From positions 54,582 through 118,581 of the forward strand of contig SUXC01000008.1 in NCBI GenBank assembly GCA_015061165.1: a stretch of 64,000 nt of DNA, given 5' to 3'. The stretch comes from Bacteroidales bacterium. GTDB taxonomy: Bacteria; Bacteroidota; Bacteroidia; Bacteroidales; Paludibacteraceae. A program made the translations under genes and the position numbers. The notes below the pieces were generated by a model. It did not search any database. It saw only the letters and a list, made by a program, of their open reading frames with translations, and was not told the origin of the DNA. Below are positions 42,613 to 52,521 of this stretch, in pieces (the first letter of the stretch is position 1; each line of letters starts with the position of its first letter).

Positions 42613-45600
42613 ATGAAAAATAATCGTTTTATATCGAAATCGTTGTTTACTTTGCTGTTCTTAGCATTTGCAACGTTCATGTATGCACAAACCACTATTA
42701 CTGGTGTTGTGACTGATGCGGCTACTGGAGAGGCTATTATTGGTGCTAACATCATTGAAAAAGGTACTACTAATGGTACGATTACTGATTTTGATGGTAA
42801 TTTTGTCCTTACAGTAGCAGAGGGTGCTGTACTCGAAATCAGCTATATTGGCTATAAACCTGTTGAGGCTGCTGCTGTTGATGGTATGCAAGTGCAATTA
42901 GGTGAGGATACTGAGATGCTCGAAGAGGTTGTGGTTGTTGGTTATGGTGTCGTTAAGAAAAACGATGCTACTGGTTCTGTTACCGCCATCAAACCTGATG
43001 ATATGAACAAAGGTTTGAACGTCAATGCACAAGAGATGATGCAAGGTAAAATTGCGGGTGTAGTTGTCACTTCTAATGACGGTGCTCCAGGTACGGGTGC
43101 TAACATCCGTATTCGTGGTGGTTCTTCACTCTCTGCAAGCAACAGTCCTCTTATCGTTATTGATGGTTTGGCTATGGATAACAATGGTATCCCAGGTGCT
43201 GCCAACCCTCTCTCAATGGTTAATCCTAACGATATTGAGACCTTCACCGTCCTCAAGGATGCTTCTGCTACTGCTATCTACGGTAGCCGTGCTTCTAACG
43301 GTGTCATTATTATCACTACCAAGAAAGGTAAAGCAGGTTCTGGACCTAAAGTGTCATACGAGGGTAATGTGTCTATGAGCAATCTTATCAATCGTATGGA
43401 GGTCTTCACTGGAGATGAGTTGCGTGCTTATGCTTCTACTATTGGCTTGAGCCACGATTATATGTCTAAGTTAGGTACTGCTAACACCGATTGGCAATCA
43501 GAAATCTATCGTGCTGCTATCTCTACTGACCATAATATCTCTATTACTGGTGGTACTAAGAATATGCCTTATCGTGCTTCTATTGGTTATACATTGGGTA
43601 ATGGTATTATCAAGAATAGCCAAATGCAACGTGTAACAGGTGCGGTTAACCTCTCACCTTCGTTCTTTGACAAACACCTCAATATCAACTTCAATGTGAA
43701 GGGATTGTACATCTACAATAGTTATCCTGCTGGTGTTGTTGGTTCTGCTTTGTCTATGGATCCTACATTGCCTATCAAGGGTGGTGCTACTAATATCTAT
43801 GGTGAGGAGTATTTCTCTAAAGAGGATATGGATAAATTCTTTGGTGGTTACAACCAACCTACTACTGGTGCTAACTACAACGACCCAGGTTGGCCACTCA
43901 CCTTCGACCCTAACACAACCAACAACCCTGTTGCTGCACTCAATCAGCAGTCTTCTATTGCTAATTCAGGTTCTTTCGTAGGTAACTTGGAGGTGGACTA
44001 CCAAATCCATGGCTTCGAGGATTTGCGTCTCCACGCTAACTTCGGTGCTGACTATAGCTACGGTCACCAACGTTACCAAAATGATCCTTACGGAGTTGCT
44101 GGACACTACTATGGTTGGGATGGTTATGATGTGAAGAACAAATATAACCTCCAGTTCAACGCATACGCTCAATACTACAAAGATTTCACTGAGGCTCAAC
44201 ACTTTGATATCATGGCTGGTTTTGAGTTGCAACACTTCTATAATGATTTCTACAATGAGGGCAATGGTATTATGCCAATGACCAACAATAATGAAGAGTT
44301 GCGCGGTAAACCATATAATTATGCAGAAAGCTCTTTCAAGACTGAAAGTCGTTTGATGTCATTCTTCGGACGTGCTAACTATATTGGTTGGAACCAACTT
44401 ATGCTTACAGCTACTGTACGTGCCGACGGTTCTTCGCGTTTCGCTCCTGATCATCGTTGGGGTATTTTCCCATCTGTAGCACTTGGTTGGAAAATCAAGG
44501 AGACATTCCTTCAAGATGCTAACTGGATTAATGATCTCAAACTCCGTCTCGGTTATGGTATCACTGGTCAGCAAGAGATAAACCAAGGTGACTACCCATA
44601 CATGGCGCAATATTCTATCTCACAAGACTATGCGTATTATCCTGTAGGTGGTCCTAACAGCGAGTTGCTCGACAATACGGGTACACCTATGTTTGACGCA
44701 AGTGGCAACCCTATCTATACTACCTATCGTCCTAACGCTTACAACGCTGATATTACTTGGGAGAAAACTACTACTTACAATGCGGGTATTGACTTTGGTT
44801 TCCTTAATAATCGTGTTACTGGTAGCATTGACTACTACTATCGTCAAACCGATGACCTCTTGAACGTTGTTCCTGTGGCTGTGGGTACTAACTTCCGTAA
44901 TAAAGTGATTTCTAACGTAGGCTCATTGACCAACCAAGGTGCTGAGTTCTCTATCAATGCAGTAGCTGTTGATAAAAGAAACTTTAAGTGGGATCTTGGA
45001 TTCAACTTTACATACAACGAAAACAAGATTATCCGCTTGAACACAGGTGAAGATGAGACTCCTATCCCAACGGGTGGTATCTCTAACGGTACTGGTAACA
45101 CTATCCAACGTCATGCTGTGGGTCTGCCAACATCATCTTTCTATGTGTACGAAACAGGTATGGGTACACGCGAGAATGGCGAGAAATACTACTATGTAGT
45201 AGATCGCAACGAGGATGGTAAGATTACTGAGGATGACCAATACTACTATCATAGTCCTAATGCGCCTATCACTATGGGCTTCCAAACTAAGTTCCAATTC
45301 TATGGATTTGACCTTGGTGTCTCACTCCGTTCTAACGTAGGCAATTATGTTTATAACGATGTATTGGCAGGTAACTTGCGTTATGCTAACCCTGGTGAAA
45401 TCTATCGTAACGGATTCCACAATGTCATGAAATCTGTATATGATACTCACTACAACAAGGGTATGCAAAGCAATAAGGTTTATACAAGTCCTGATGGTAC
45501 AGGTTCTACCTTTACTGATTTCTTCCGTCTTGACTATTTCGTAGAGAACGCATCGTTTGTACGTATTGACAACATCACTTTGGGATATTCTTTCAAGGCT

Positions 45601-45753
45601 GACAAAGTTTCTGGTCGTGCATACGTAACAGTACAAAACCCTTGCGTGTTCACACAATATTCTGGTCTTGATCCTGAGGTATTTGGCGGTATAGACAACA
45701 ATATTTATCCTCGCTCTATGACGTCATTAGTAGGTTTGAGCTTGCAATTTTAA
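42613..45753 (+). CDS. susC: SusC-family TonB-dependent outer-membrane transporter
   Basis: A 1046-residue outer-membrane porin that imports glycan oligomers with TonB energy. Signal peptide (1-25), CarboxypepD_reg-like domain (about 27-105, ITGVVTDAATGEAIIGANI), TonB-box-like segment EEVVVVGYG, plug (about 115-240, RIRGGSSLSASNSPLIVIDG) and a large beta-barrel ending in Phe (LVGLSLQF). It partners the SusD-like protein encoded 27 bp downstream. No own promoter seen; read from 40116. Confidence 0.97.
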   Translation: MKNNRFISKSLFTLLFLAFATFMYAQTTITGVVTDAATGEAIIGANIIEKGTTNGTITDFDGNFVLTVAEGAVLEISYIGYKPVEAAAVDGMQVQLGEDTEMLEEVVVVGYGVVKKNDATGSVTAIKPDDMNKGLNVNAQEMMQGKIAGVVVTSNDGAPGTGANIRIRGGSSLSASNSPLIVIDGLAMDNNGIPGAANPLSMVNPNDIETFTVLKDASATAIYGSRASNGVIIITTKKGKAGSGPKVSYEGNVSMSNLINRMEVFTGDELRAYASTIGLSHDYMSKLGTANTDWQSEIYRAAISTDHNISITGGTKNMPYRASIGYTLGNGIIKNSQMQRVTGAVNLSPSFFDKHLNINFNVKGLYIYNSYPAGVVGSALSMDPTLPIKGGATNIYGEEYFSKEDMDKFFGGYNQPTTGANYNDPGWPLTFDPNTTNNPVAALNQQSSIANSGSFVGNLEVDYQIHGFEDLRLHANFGADYSYGHQRYQNDPYGVAGHYYGWDGYDVKNKYNLQFNAYAQYYKDFTEAQHFDIMAGFELQHFYNDFYNEGNGIMPMTNNNEELRGKPYNYAESSFKTESRLMSFFGRANYIGWNQLMLTATVRADGSSRFAPDHRWGIFPSVALGWKIKETFLQDANWINDLKLRLGYGITGQQEINQGDYPYMAQYSISQDYAYYPVGGPNSELLDNTGTPMFDASGNPIYTTYRPNAYNADITWEKTTTYNAGIDFGFLNNRVTGSIDYYYRQTDDLLNVVPVAVGTNFRNKVISNVGSLTNQGAEFSINAVAVDKRNFKWDLGFNFTYNENKIIRLNTGEDETPIPTGGISNGTGNTIQRHAVGLPTSSFYVYETGMGTRENGEKYYYVVDRNEDGKITEDDQYYYHSPNAPITMGFQTKFQFYGFDLGVSLRSNVGNYVYNDVLAGNLRYANPGEIYRNGFHNVMKSVYDTHYNKGMQSNKVYTSPDGTGSTFTDFFRLDYFVENASFVRIDNITLGYSFKADKVSGRAYVTVQNPCVFTQYSGLDPEVFGGIDNNIYPRSMTSLVGLSLQF

Positions 45754-45780
45754 TAAGTAACAAATTAATATACAACTAAT

Positions 45781-47448
45781 ATGAAGAAGTTTTTTAAACA
45801 TACATCAATTATCTGCTTCTTGATGATAGGTTTTACTGCATGTTTGGATTTGCAACCTATTGATGAAAACTCTACTACGGGATTCAATCAAGATGCTGTA
45901 TTTGCGAAATGTTATGCATCACTTGCTCTTTCTGGACAGCAAGGCGCTACTGGTCAAGGTGACGTAGATGACATCGATGAAGGTCAATCTTCATTCTACC
46001 GTATCACTTGGTATCTCAACGAGTTCCCTACCGAAGAAGGTTGGTGGATTTGGGCGAACGACCCAGGTCACAAGGATGTTCTTACTCACAACTGGAATGG
46101 CGATAACATCCTTGTAAAAGGTTTGTACTATCGTTTGAACATTAACATCCGCTTCTGCAACCACTTCTTGTCTCGTACCGAGCGATTGACAGATGAGAAA
46201 ACTATCCAACAACGTGCTGAGGTGCGTTTCTTGAGAGCGCTCTACTCTTGGTACATGCTTGATATGTTCTATTTGATTCCTTTCAATGAGAAGGAGAGTT
46301 CTGAATTGCCAGATTTCTATACTCGTCCTCAAATGTATGAATGGTTAGTTGGAGAATTGGAAAGTTTGATTCAAGATCTTCCAGAAAAACGTATCAATCA
46401 ATACCGCGTGGACAAATATGCTGCATGGTTGCTTCTTGCACGTGTATATCTCAATGCAGAGGTTTATACGGGTACACCTGCTTGGGCAGATGCACAAGCT
46501 GCTGCTGAAGAGGCTTTGAAAGGTCCTTATAAATTGCATACCAATGGCTTTACTACCTCTGAGGGTTGGTACTATTCTGCATACCAACAACTCTTCATGG
46601 GTGACAATCGCAACAACGGTGCACAAGATGAAGCTTTGCTCTTAATCTATCAAGATGGTGCTTTCTCACGCAGCTACTCTGGACAAATGATTATCGCTGC
46701 TACACGTGATAACGGCTTCGTAAAATGGGGTTCTGATGCTAACTGGAAATGTTTCCGCACAAGTCCTGAGTTCGTTTATAAGTTTGCTACGAAAGAAGCA
46801 GCTGATACTATCAAGGCTAACGAGTACGAGATGCCTAAGATCTTGGGTGATGACCGTGCTATTCTTTGCTCTCAATATACATCATCTGATGGTACTGTGA
46901 AAAACTTTATCGTGGATGGTAGCATGGGCGTAGAAGATGCTGGTTGGCTCAAATGTTGGGCTGCTCCTAAGTTCACCAACGTTTACTCTAAGAGTACATC
47001 GCCTGCTGATTCTGAGCAATACTGCTCCGATAAGTCATGGCCTGACGTAAATATTCCTCTCTTCCGTTTGGCTGAGGCATATATGATCAAAGCAGAGGCA
47101 CTCTTGCGTCAAGGAAAAGAGGCAGAGGCATTGGCTATTATTAACGATGTAATCCGTAAACGTGCAAATGCAGCTCCTCTTGCTAAATTGGATGAGAAAA
47201 CATTGTGCGATGAGTGGTGCCGTGAGTTCTATCAAGAAGGTCGTCGCCGTTCTGACTTGGTTCGTTTCAACCGCTTTGCAGGAGAACAAGCTGATGCGGC
47301 TGCATACAATTGGGAAGGACGTAATGGTTCAACTTCTAATGCAGGTTACAAATCTATGGAGGAGAAGTTCAATTGGTATCCTATTCCAAACGATGACAAA
47401 GCATCTAATGCAAATTATAAGAAAATTCCAAATGGTGACGGATATTAA
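45781..47448 (+). CDS. susD: SusD/RagB-family nutrient-binding lipoprotein
   Basis: A 555-residue lipoprotein (lipobox FTAC, Cys about 21) with TPR-like helices typical of SusD/RagB: AEVRFLRALYSWYMLDMFYLIP and the C-terminal region IPLFRLAEAYMIKAEALLRQGK, RREFYQEGRRRSD-type motif (EFYQEGRRRSDLVRF) and WYPIPNDD. It caps the SusC barrel at the cell surface and binds the incoming glycan. Follows susC by 27 bp. Confidence 0.96.
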   Translation: MKKFFKHTSIICFLMIGFTACLDLQPIDENSTTGFNQDAVFAKCYASLALSGQQGATGQGDVDDIDEGQSSFYRITWYLNEFPTEEGWWIWANDPGHKDVLTHNWNGDNILVKGLYYRLNINIRFCNHFLSRTERLTDEKTIQQRAEVRFLRALYSWYMLDMFYLIPFNEKESSELPDFYTRPQMYEWLVGELESLIQDLPEKRINQYRVDKYAAWLLLARVYLNAEVYTGTPAWADAQAAAEEALKGPYKLHTNGFTTSEGWYYSAYQQLFMGDNRNNGAQDEALLLIYQDGAFSRSYSGQMIIAATRDNGFVKWGSDANWKCFRTSPEFVYKFATKEAADTIKANEYEMPKILGDDRAILCSQYTSSDGTVKNFIVDGSMGVEDAGWLKCWAAPKFTNVYSKSTSPADSEQYCSDKSWPDVNIPLFRLAEAYMIKAEALLRQGKEAEALAIINDVIRKRANAAPLAKLDEKTLCDEWCREFYQEGRRRSDLVRFNRFAGEQADAAAYNWEGRNGSTSNAGYKSMEEKFNWYPIPNDDKASNANYKKIPNGDGY

Positions 47449-47501
47449 TCAGATATCAATATCAATTAACTTTATTTATTAACAATTAAATTTTATCAAT
47501 T

Positions 47502-48743
47502 ATGAAGAAAATTTCTATGTTTTTCGCAGCATTGGTAGTAGCAGTTGCTTCTTTTGCAGCTCCTGCAAAAACTCCTACCAAGAACGATCTCGCAGACTTC
47601 TACGAGCCAGGTCAATTGTGCGTTTGCGTTTACTTTGAAGAAGAAGTATGTAACGACATTGTATTCGCAGGTTCTTACAATGGTTGGGATACTGGAAATC
47701 CTGCTGCTATGGCAAAATTCGCTCCACTCGATGGCTTCGAGGGTTGGTACTACGTTGCAGTTACTGACGAAAGTGCGTCTATCGAAGGTAAACCAGTTCA
47801 ATTGAAAGGTGATGGTTCTTTCTCTTGGGATTATCAAACAGGTGACCCAGCTTCTTGGACTATCGTTTCTGGTACTGTAAATATCTCTGCTGGTTACGAC
47901 GGTGAGGCTGACCTCAAAGGTTATTCTACTGCTGAGCCTGTTATCTTGATCTCTGCTTACTTCAAGAACCACAATACTCCTTGCGATTACGTAGCTGAGT
48001 ACAAGGATTATACTATCCGCCTCAACGCTCCTTTCTGCGCTGGTCCTGACGGTACATACTATGATCCTGCTATCATTGGTGACTTCAACGGTTGGTCAGA
48101 TGGTGTTGCTGCTGATTACATTGATGAGAATACTTTCGAGTATGTATTCATTCTCAAGGGAGCTGAAAAAACAAAAGCTTTCAAATTCAAAGCTCTTGGT
48201 GATACCGATTGGAGCAACCAAATCCAACTTCAAAATGAAGAAGGTGAGTGGTATGACAACCCTAATCTTCCATTAGGTGATGAGACTGAAATCTCTATCG
48301 ATTACTCTGCAGGTCGTTTCACACTTTGTGCACCAGCAAAAGAGTTAGTTACTCTTACCTATAATGTAACTGTTCCAGAAGGAACTAACACTTGCTATAT
48401 TGTAGGCGATATGAATGGATGGGCATTTACCAACGAAATGACCAAAGTTGATGCTACACACTACACAATTACATTGGATAATGTTCACGATGGTATGGGT
48501 TACAAATACTGCTGTGGTCCAGATTGGGCATACGAAGAGTTAACTGCAGCTGGTGAGGCTGTTGGCAACCGTGCATACTCTGAGAATGACGTAGTTGAGG
48601 CATGGGCTGCTGTTTATGTTCCAACCGCAGTTGATAATGTTGTTGTAGAGAATGCTGCTGCTGTTAAGAAAATCGTTAATGGCCAAATGGTTATTGAGAA
48701 AGACGGCAAATTCTTCAACCTCCTCGGTGCTGAAGTAAAATAA
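47502..48743 (+). CDS. Secreted PUL protein with three NGW (CBM20/48-like) modules
   Basis: A 413-residue protein with a plain signal peptide (MKKISMFFAALVVAVASFA) and three Ig-like modules each marked by an NGW motif: GSYNGWD (about 63), GDFNGWSD (about 190) and GDMNGWAF (about 300), as in starch-binding CBM20/48 folds and SusE-like proteins. The tail KKIVNGQMVIEKDGKFFNLLG is a short C-terminal motif shared with the subtilase at 61.5 kb. It probably binds glycan at the surface for this PUL. Followed by a strong terminator. Confidence 0.75.
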   Translation: MKKISMFFAALVVAVASFAAPAKTPTKNDLADFYEPGQLCVCVYFEEEVCNDIVFAGSYNGWDTGNPAAMAKFAPLDGFEGWYYVAVTDESASIEGKPVQLKGDGSFSWDYQTGDPASWTIVSGTVNISAGYDGEADLKGYSTAEPVILISAYFKNHNTPCDYVAEYKDYTIRLNAPFCAGPDGTYYDPAIIGDFNGWSDGVAADYIDENTFEYVFILKGAEKTKAFKFKALGDTDWSNQIQLQNEEGEWYDNPNLPLGDETEISIDYSAGRFTLCAPAKELVTLTYNVTVPEGTNTCYIVGDMNGWAFTNEMTKVDATHYTITLDNVHDGMGYKYCCGPDWAYEELTAAGEAVGNRAYSENDVVEAWAAVYVPTAVDNVVVENAAAVKKIVNGQMVIEKDGKFFNLLGAEVK

Positions 48744-48774
48744 TGATTGAATAATCAATTATTCAAACAAAAAT

Positions 48775-48805
48775 GAAGCGTCCAATCATTGGACGCTTCT
48801 TTTTT
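48775..48805 (+). terminator. Terminator ending the susCD transcript
   Basis: Perfect 11-bp stem GAAGCGTCCAA / TTGGACGCTTC with a 3-nt loop and a T6 tail. Confidence 0.92.
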
Positions 48806-48817
48806 GATATGAGAAAT

Positions 48818-48848
48818 TTGGATATTCAAAAAAAATATACTAACTTTG
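48818..48848 (+). promoter_or_regulatory. Promoter of the GH53-GH2 operon
   Basis: TTG (48818-48820), 20-nt spacer, TAACTTTG (48841-48848), 25 bp before the GH53 ATG. Separates hydrolase expression from the susCD unit. Confidence 0.75.
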
Positions 48849-48872
48849 CAGCGAAAATCAAATATTAATATC

Positions 48873-50015
48873 ATGAAAATTCAATCGCTCTTTTTGTTAT
48901 CTTTGCTGCCAATAATAGCGATAGCACAAACAACAATGCAAGTATGGGCAAATAATACTGCCACCGAGTTTGATATTGCTAATATTGACAGTATTACTTT
49001 TGAGGATAATTATCCCGAGCCTTTAGTAGGCACTTATGCTTACGGTGCTGATTGCTCATGGATTACTGAGCAAGAAGCAGATGGCGTTCTCTTTTACGAT
49101 TCTCTGGGGCAATCCGCAGATGGCATGCGTGTCATGCGCGATGCAGGTATGAACGCAGTACGTCTTCGCGTATGGGTCAATCATTCTACAGGTTGGTGCA
49201 ACAAAGAAGATGTCATTACCAAAGCCAAACGTGCTGCTGCACTCAAACTGCGAGTAATGATAGATTTCCACTATTCCGATTTCTTCGCAGACCCTAGTCG
49301 CCAAAACATACCTGTAGATTGGGTAGATTACGACCTCGCGCAAATGAAGCAAGCCGTGGCTGACCATACCACCGATGTACTCTCTATGCTGAAGAAAGAA
49401 GGGGTAACCCCAGAATGGATACAAGTAGGCAACGAAACGCGCAATGGTATGCTATGGCCAATGGGACAACTATGGGATAACAATGGCGACTTGCCCAATG
49501 GTTGGAAAAACTATGCCACCCTTACTACCGCAGGATATGATGCATGCAAGGCTATATTTCCAGAGGCGCAGGTAATCGTACATATCGATAATGCCTATGA
49601 AAACAACAATTGGTTCTTCCGCAAACTCAAGCAATATGGTGGTAAGTTTGATATGATTGGTTTGAGCCACTACCCAATGATGAAACAATGGTCGGGTAAA
49701 GATTGGGACGAGATGAACGAATTGGCAGCATCAAATATCCGTTTGTTGCACAACGAATTTAATTGTCCTATCATGGTGGTGGAGATAGGTACAATGGCTT
49801 CTTCTGAAACAACAGCAACGGATGTGATAGCCGATTTCCGCCAACGTGTAGATGCACTGGATTATATGAAAGGTATTTTCTATTGGGAACCTCAAGTATA
49901 TAACTATTGGCGCCCAAAAGAATATATAGAATTAGGGTGGGGAGCATACAATATGGGTGCTTTCACATCAAAAGGACAACCGAATAATGCACTAAAAACC
50001 CTTTGGAAAAGATGA
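48873..50015 (+). CDS. GH53 arabinogalactan endo-beta-1,4-galactanase
   Basis: Cleaves beta-1,4-galactan (pectic side chains) to galacto-oligosaccharides. 380 residues: signal peptide to about 20, a short N-terminal beta segment common in Bacteroidota enzymes (MQVWANNTATEFDIANIDS), then the GH53 barrel with GADCSWITEQEADG, ADGMRVMRDAGMNAVRLRVW, the acid/base Glu in QVGNETRNG (about 200) and the nucleophile Glu in MVVEIGT (about 305). The ATG at 48873 agrees with the promoter just upstream. It overlaps the GH2 gene by 4 bp (ATGA). Confidence 0.93.
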   Translation: MKIQSLFLLSLLPIIAIAQTTMQVWANNTATEFDIANIDSITFEDNYPEPLVGTYAYGADCSWITEQEADGVLFYDSLGQSADGMRVMRDAGMNAVRLRVWVNHSTGWCNKEDVITKAKRAAALKLRVMIDFHYSDFFADPSRQNIPVDWVDYDLAQMKQAVADHTTDVLSMLKKEGVTPEWIQVGNETRNGMLWPMGQLWDNNGDLPNGWKNYATLTTAGYDACKAIFPEAQVIVHIDNAYENNNWFFRKLKQYGGKFDMIGLSHYPMMKQWSGKDWDEMNELAASNIRLLHNEFNCPIMVVEIGTMASSETTATDVIADFRQRVDALDYMKGIFYWEPQVYNYWRPKEYIELGWGAYNMGAFTSKGQPNNALKTLWKR

Positions 50016-52420
50016 AAATACTAATTTTAGCAATCACTTCTCTGCTCACATCATGGCAATTTGCTAAAGAGCAGAATGACCACCAAATGCCAGTGGCAGA
50101 AGACAAAAATTGGCAAGAAGTAACTGTACCTCACGATTGGGCTATCTATGGTCCATTCGATCGTGCCAATGACTTGCAAAACGTGACCGTTTGGCAAAAT
50201 GGCGAGACCTTCCCAACAGAGAAAACAGGTCGCACTGGCGGTCTGCCATACATGGGTAGTGCATGGTACAAAACCATTCTTCCCCTTCAGGGGGAGTTAG
50301 AGGGGGCATATTTTCTCCTCTTCGATGGTGCAATGAGCGAGGCAGAGGTCTTTGTCAATGGACAAAAAGTGTGCTTCTGGCCATATGGCTACAATGCCTT
50401 CCATTGTGATATTACATCTGCTCTGACCGCTGGCGACAACGAAATTGCTGTTCGCCTCCAAAACCGCGAGCAGAGTAGCCGCTGGTACCCAGGTGCAGGA
50501 CTCTTCCGCAATGTGCATTTCATTCATAAACCCCATGTATATGTTCCTATTTGGGGCACACATATCACTACACCCTATGTGACTGAGGAATTGGCTGCTG
50601 TGAATATCAAAACCACAGTGGCTAATGCCCTCAACAAGCATATCGAACTGCGTACATCGCTCATTCACAAAGCAACAGGCGAAGTGGTGGATTCGCTCAT
50701 AAGCCACTATGATGTGAAGCATAACTTGCCATTGGAGCAAAATATCACTATCCACAATCCTGCTCTCTGGTCGCCTGAAACGCCTAACTTGTATGTCGCT
50801 CGCACCTGTGTGATTGCAGACAGCGTATATCAAGAAACGGTAGAAACCACCTTTGGCGTTCGTAGCGTACAAATTGTACCAAATGTGGGGTTCCTACTCA
50901 ATGGCAAAGTGCGTAAGATTCAGGGCGTATGTCTTCACCACGATCTTGGTCCTTTAGGCTCAGCTGTCAGTCGCGATGCACTGCGCCGCCAACTGCTCAT
51001 GCTCAAGGAGATGGGCTGCGATGCTATTCGCACTTCACACAACATGCCAGCACCAGAGCAAATCGAACTATGCGATGAACTGGGACTCATGGTCATGTGC
51101 GAGCCCTTTGATGAGTGGGATTGGGCTAAGTGCAAAAATGGCTACCACCGTTTCTTCCACGAGTGGGCAGAGCGCGATATGGTGAATATGCTACATCACT
51201 TCCGCAACAACCCAAGTATCGTCATGTGGTCTATCGGTAACGAAGTGCCTACACAATGCGCCCCTGAGGGATATAAGATTGCCAAAATGCTCCAAGATAT
51301 CTGCTTGCGCGAAGATGGTACACGTCCTTGTACTGCAGGTATGGATCAAGTGACCTGTGTATTGGAGAATGGTTTTGCCAGTGTACTCCAAATCGTTGGT
51401 CTCAACTACAAGGCATACCGCTACGAGGAGTCCTACCAACGTACCCCTCAACACCTGATTTTGGGTTCAGAGACAGCTTCCACTGTTTCTTCGCGCGGTG
51501 TTTATCTCTTGCCCGCAGTACCAGATAATACGGATCATATCACCAATCGCAATCATCCAGGAGGCAATAGCCAAACCAATCAATGTTCGGGTTATGACTT
51601 GCAATATTGTCCATGGAGCAATGTGCCTGACGAGGACTTCCGCAATATGGATGACTATCCATGGACGATTGGTCAGTTCGTTTGGACAGGTTTCGACTAC
51701 TTAGGCGAACCCTCTCCATGGGATACCGATGCATGGCCAAGTCACTCTTCCTACTTCGGTATCATTGACCTTGCAGGTATTCCTAAAGATCGCTACTACC
51801 TCTATCGCTCTATGTGGCGCAAGGATGTACATACTGTGCACCTATTACCTCATTGGAATTGGAACGCTGGCGACACCGTCCCAGTGATGGCGTACACCGA
51901 TGCTGAGGAAGGCGAACTCTTTGTCAATGGCAAGAGTATGGGTAAGGTACGCAAACTCACCCGTGAGGAGTCAGAAGCAGCAATTAAAGCAGGCGACCCA
52001 TTGGGTCTGCAACGCCGCTATCGTCTCATATGGGATAATGTGCCATTCGAGGCAGGAGAAATTAAGGTGGTTACACCATATGGCGAAGCAGTACGCAAGA
52101 CAGCCAGCGCACCACACCATATTGAAATGTATGTAGAAGATATTCCTGCAACAGACAGTAAACCAATGTACTTCGTGCGTGTACGTGTTTGCGATAAGAA
52201 CGGCAATGTTTGTCCACAAGCCAATCATCTCATTCGTTTCTCCACCAAAGGCGAAGGACGTTTCCGCGCCGCAGCTAATGGTGATGCAACTAATCTTGAC
52301 CTTTTCCATATGCCTCAGCACCACGCTTTTGCAGGCGAATTGACGGCTATTGTAGAAGGAAGTTGCACATTGACCGCTACAGCCATGGGTCTGAAGAAGG
52401 CCATAATAAAAATAGAATAG
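50012..52420 (+). CDS. GH2 beta-galactosidase-type glycoside hydrolase
   Basis: An 802-residue exo-hydrolase likely trimming the galacto-oligosaccharides made by the GH53. Domains: N-terminal sugar-binding (about 30-200, EVTVPHDWAIYGPFD), immunoglobulin-like (200-290), catalytic TIM barrel (290-600) with acid/base Glu in MWSIGNEVP and nucleophile in LGSETAST, and C-terminal beta domains. The first residues (MKILILAITSLLTSW) form a short signal-like segment. A repeat-coded loop (LPLQGELEGAY) lies in the first domain. The start at 50012 overlaps the GH53 stop; 50003 is an unlikely alternative. Confidence 0.9.
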   Translation: MKILILAITSLLTSWQFAKEQNDHQMPVAEDKNWQEVTVPHDWAIYGPFDRANDLQNVTVWQNGETFPTEKTGRTGGLPYMGSAWYKTILPLQGELEGAYFLLFDGAMSEAEVFVNGQKVCFWPYGYNAFHCDITSALTAGDNEIAVRLQNREQSSRWYPGAGLFRNVHFIHKPHVYVPIWGTHITTPYVTEELAAVNIKTTVANALNKHIELRTSLIHKATGEVVDSLISHYDVKHNLPLEQNITIHNPALWSPETPNLYVARTCVIADSVYQETVETTFGVRSVQIVPNVGFLLNGKVRKIQGVCLHHDLGPLGSAVSRDALRRQLLMLKEMGCDAIRTSHNMPAPEQIELCDELGLMVMCEPFDEWDWAKCKNGYHRFFHEWAERDMVNMLHHFRNNPSIVMWSIGNEVPTQCAPEGYKIAKMLQDICLREDGTRPCTAGMDQVTCVLENGFASVLQIVGLNYKAYRYEESYQRTPQHLILGSETASTVSSRGVYLLPAVPDNTDHITNRNHPGGNSQTNQCSGYDLQYCPWSNVPDEDFRNMDDYPWTIGQFVWTGFDYLGEPSPWDTDAWPSHSSYFGIIDLAGIPKDRYYLYRSMWRKDVHTVHLLPHWNWNAGDTVPVMAYTDAEEGELFVNGKSMGKVRKLTREESEAAIKAGDPLGLQRRYRLIWDNVPFEAGEIKVVTPYGEAVRKTASAPHHIEMYVEDIPATDSKPMYFVRVRVCDKNGNVCPQANHLIRFSTKGEGRFRAAANGDATNLDLFHMPQHHAFAGELTAIVEGSCTLTATAMGLKKAIIKIE
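50281..50310 (+). repeat. In-frame CCCCTTCAGGGGGAG repeat in the GH2 gene
   Basis: TTCCCCTTCAGGGGGAGTTA, then GAGGGGG; encodes LPLQGELEG. This word is a common intergenic repeat type in Bacteroidota. Confidence 0.65.
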
Positions 52421-52444
52421 CCAACTGTCAGTAGCTATTCTATT
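52411..52444 (+). terminator. AT-rich hairpin at the GH2 stop codon
   Basis: Perfect 11-bp stem AATAGAATAGC / GCTATTCTATT overlapping the stop; no T-run follows, so function is uncertain. Confidence 0.4.
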
Positions 52445-52482
52445 GTATCCAATCAACGACCTTTGTGTGGCTATTGTGGATA

Positions 52483-52518
52483 AAATGCAGTGTCTATATC
52501 ATTATAGATGCTGCATTT
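52483..52518. terminator. Bidirectional terminator between convergent GH2 and MBL genes
   Basis: AAATGCAG / CTGCATTT outer stem with a TCTATA / TATAGA inner stem; T-rich on both sides. Confidence 0.65.
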
Positions 52519-52521
52519 CTA

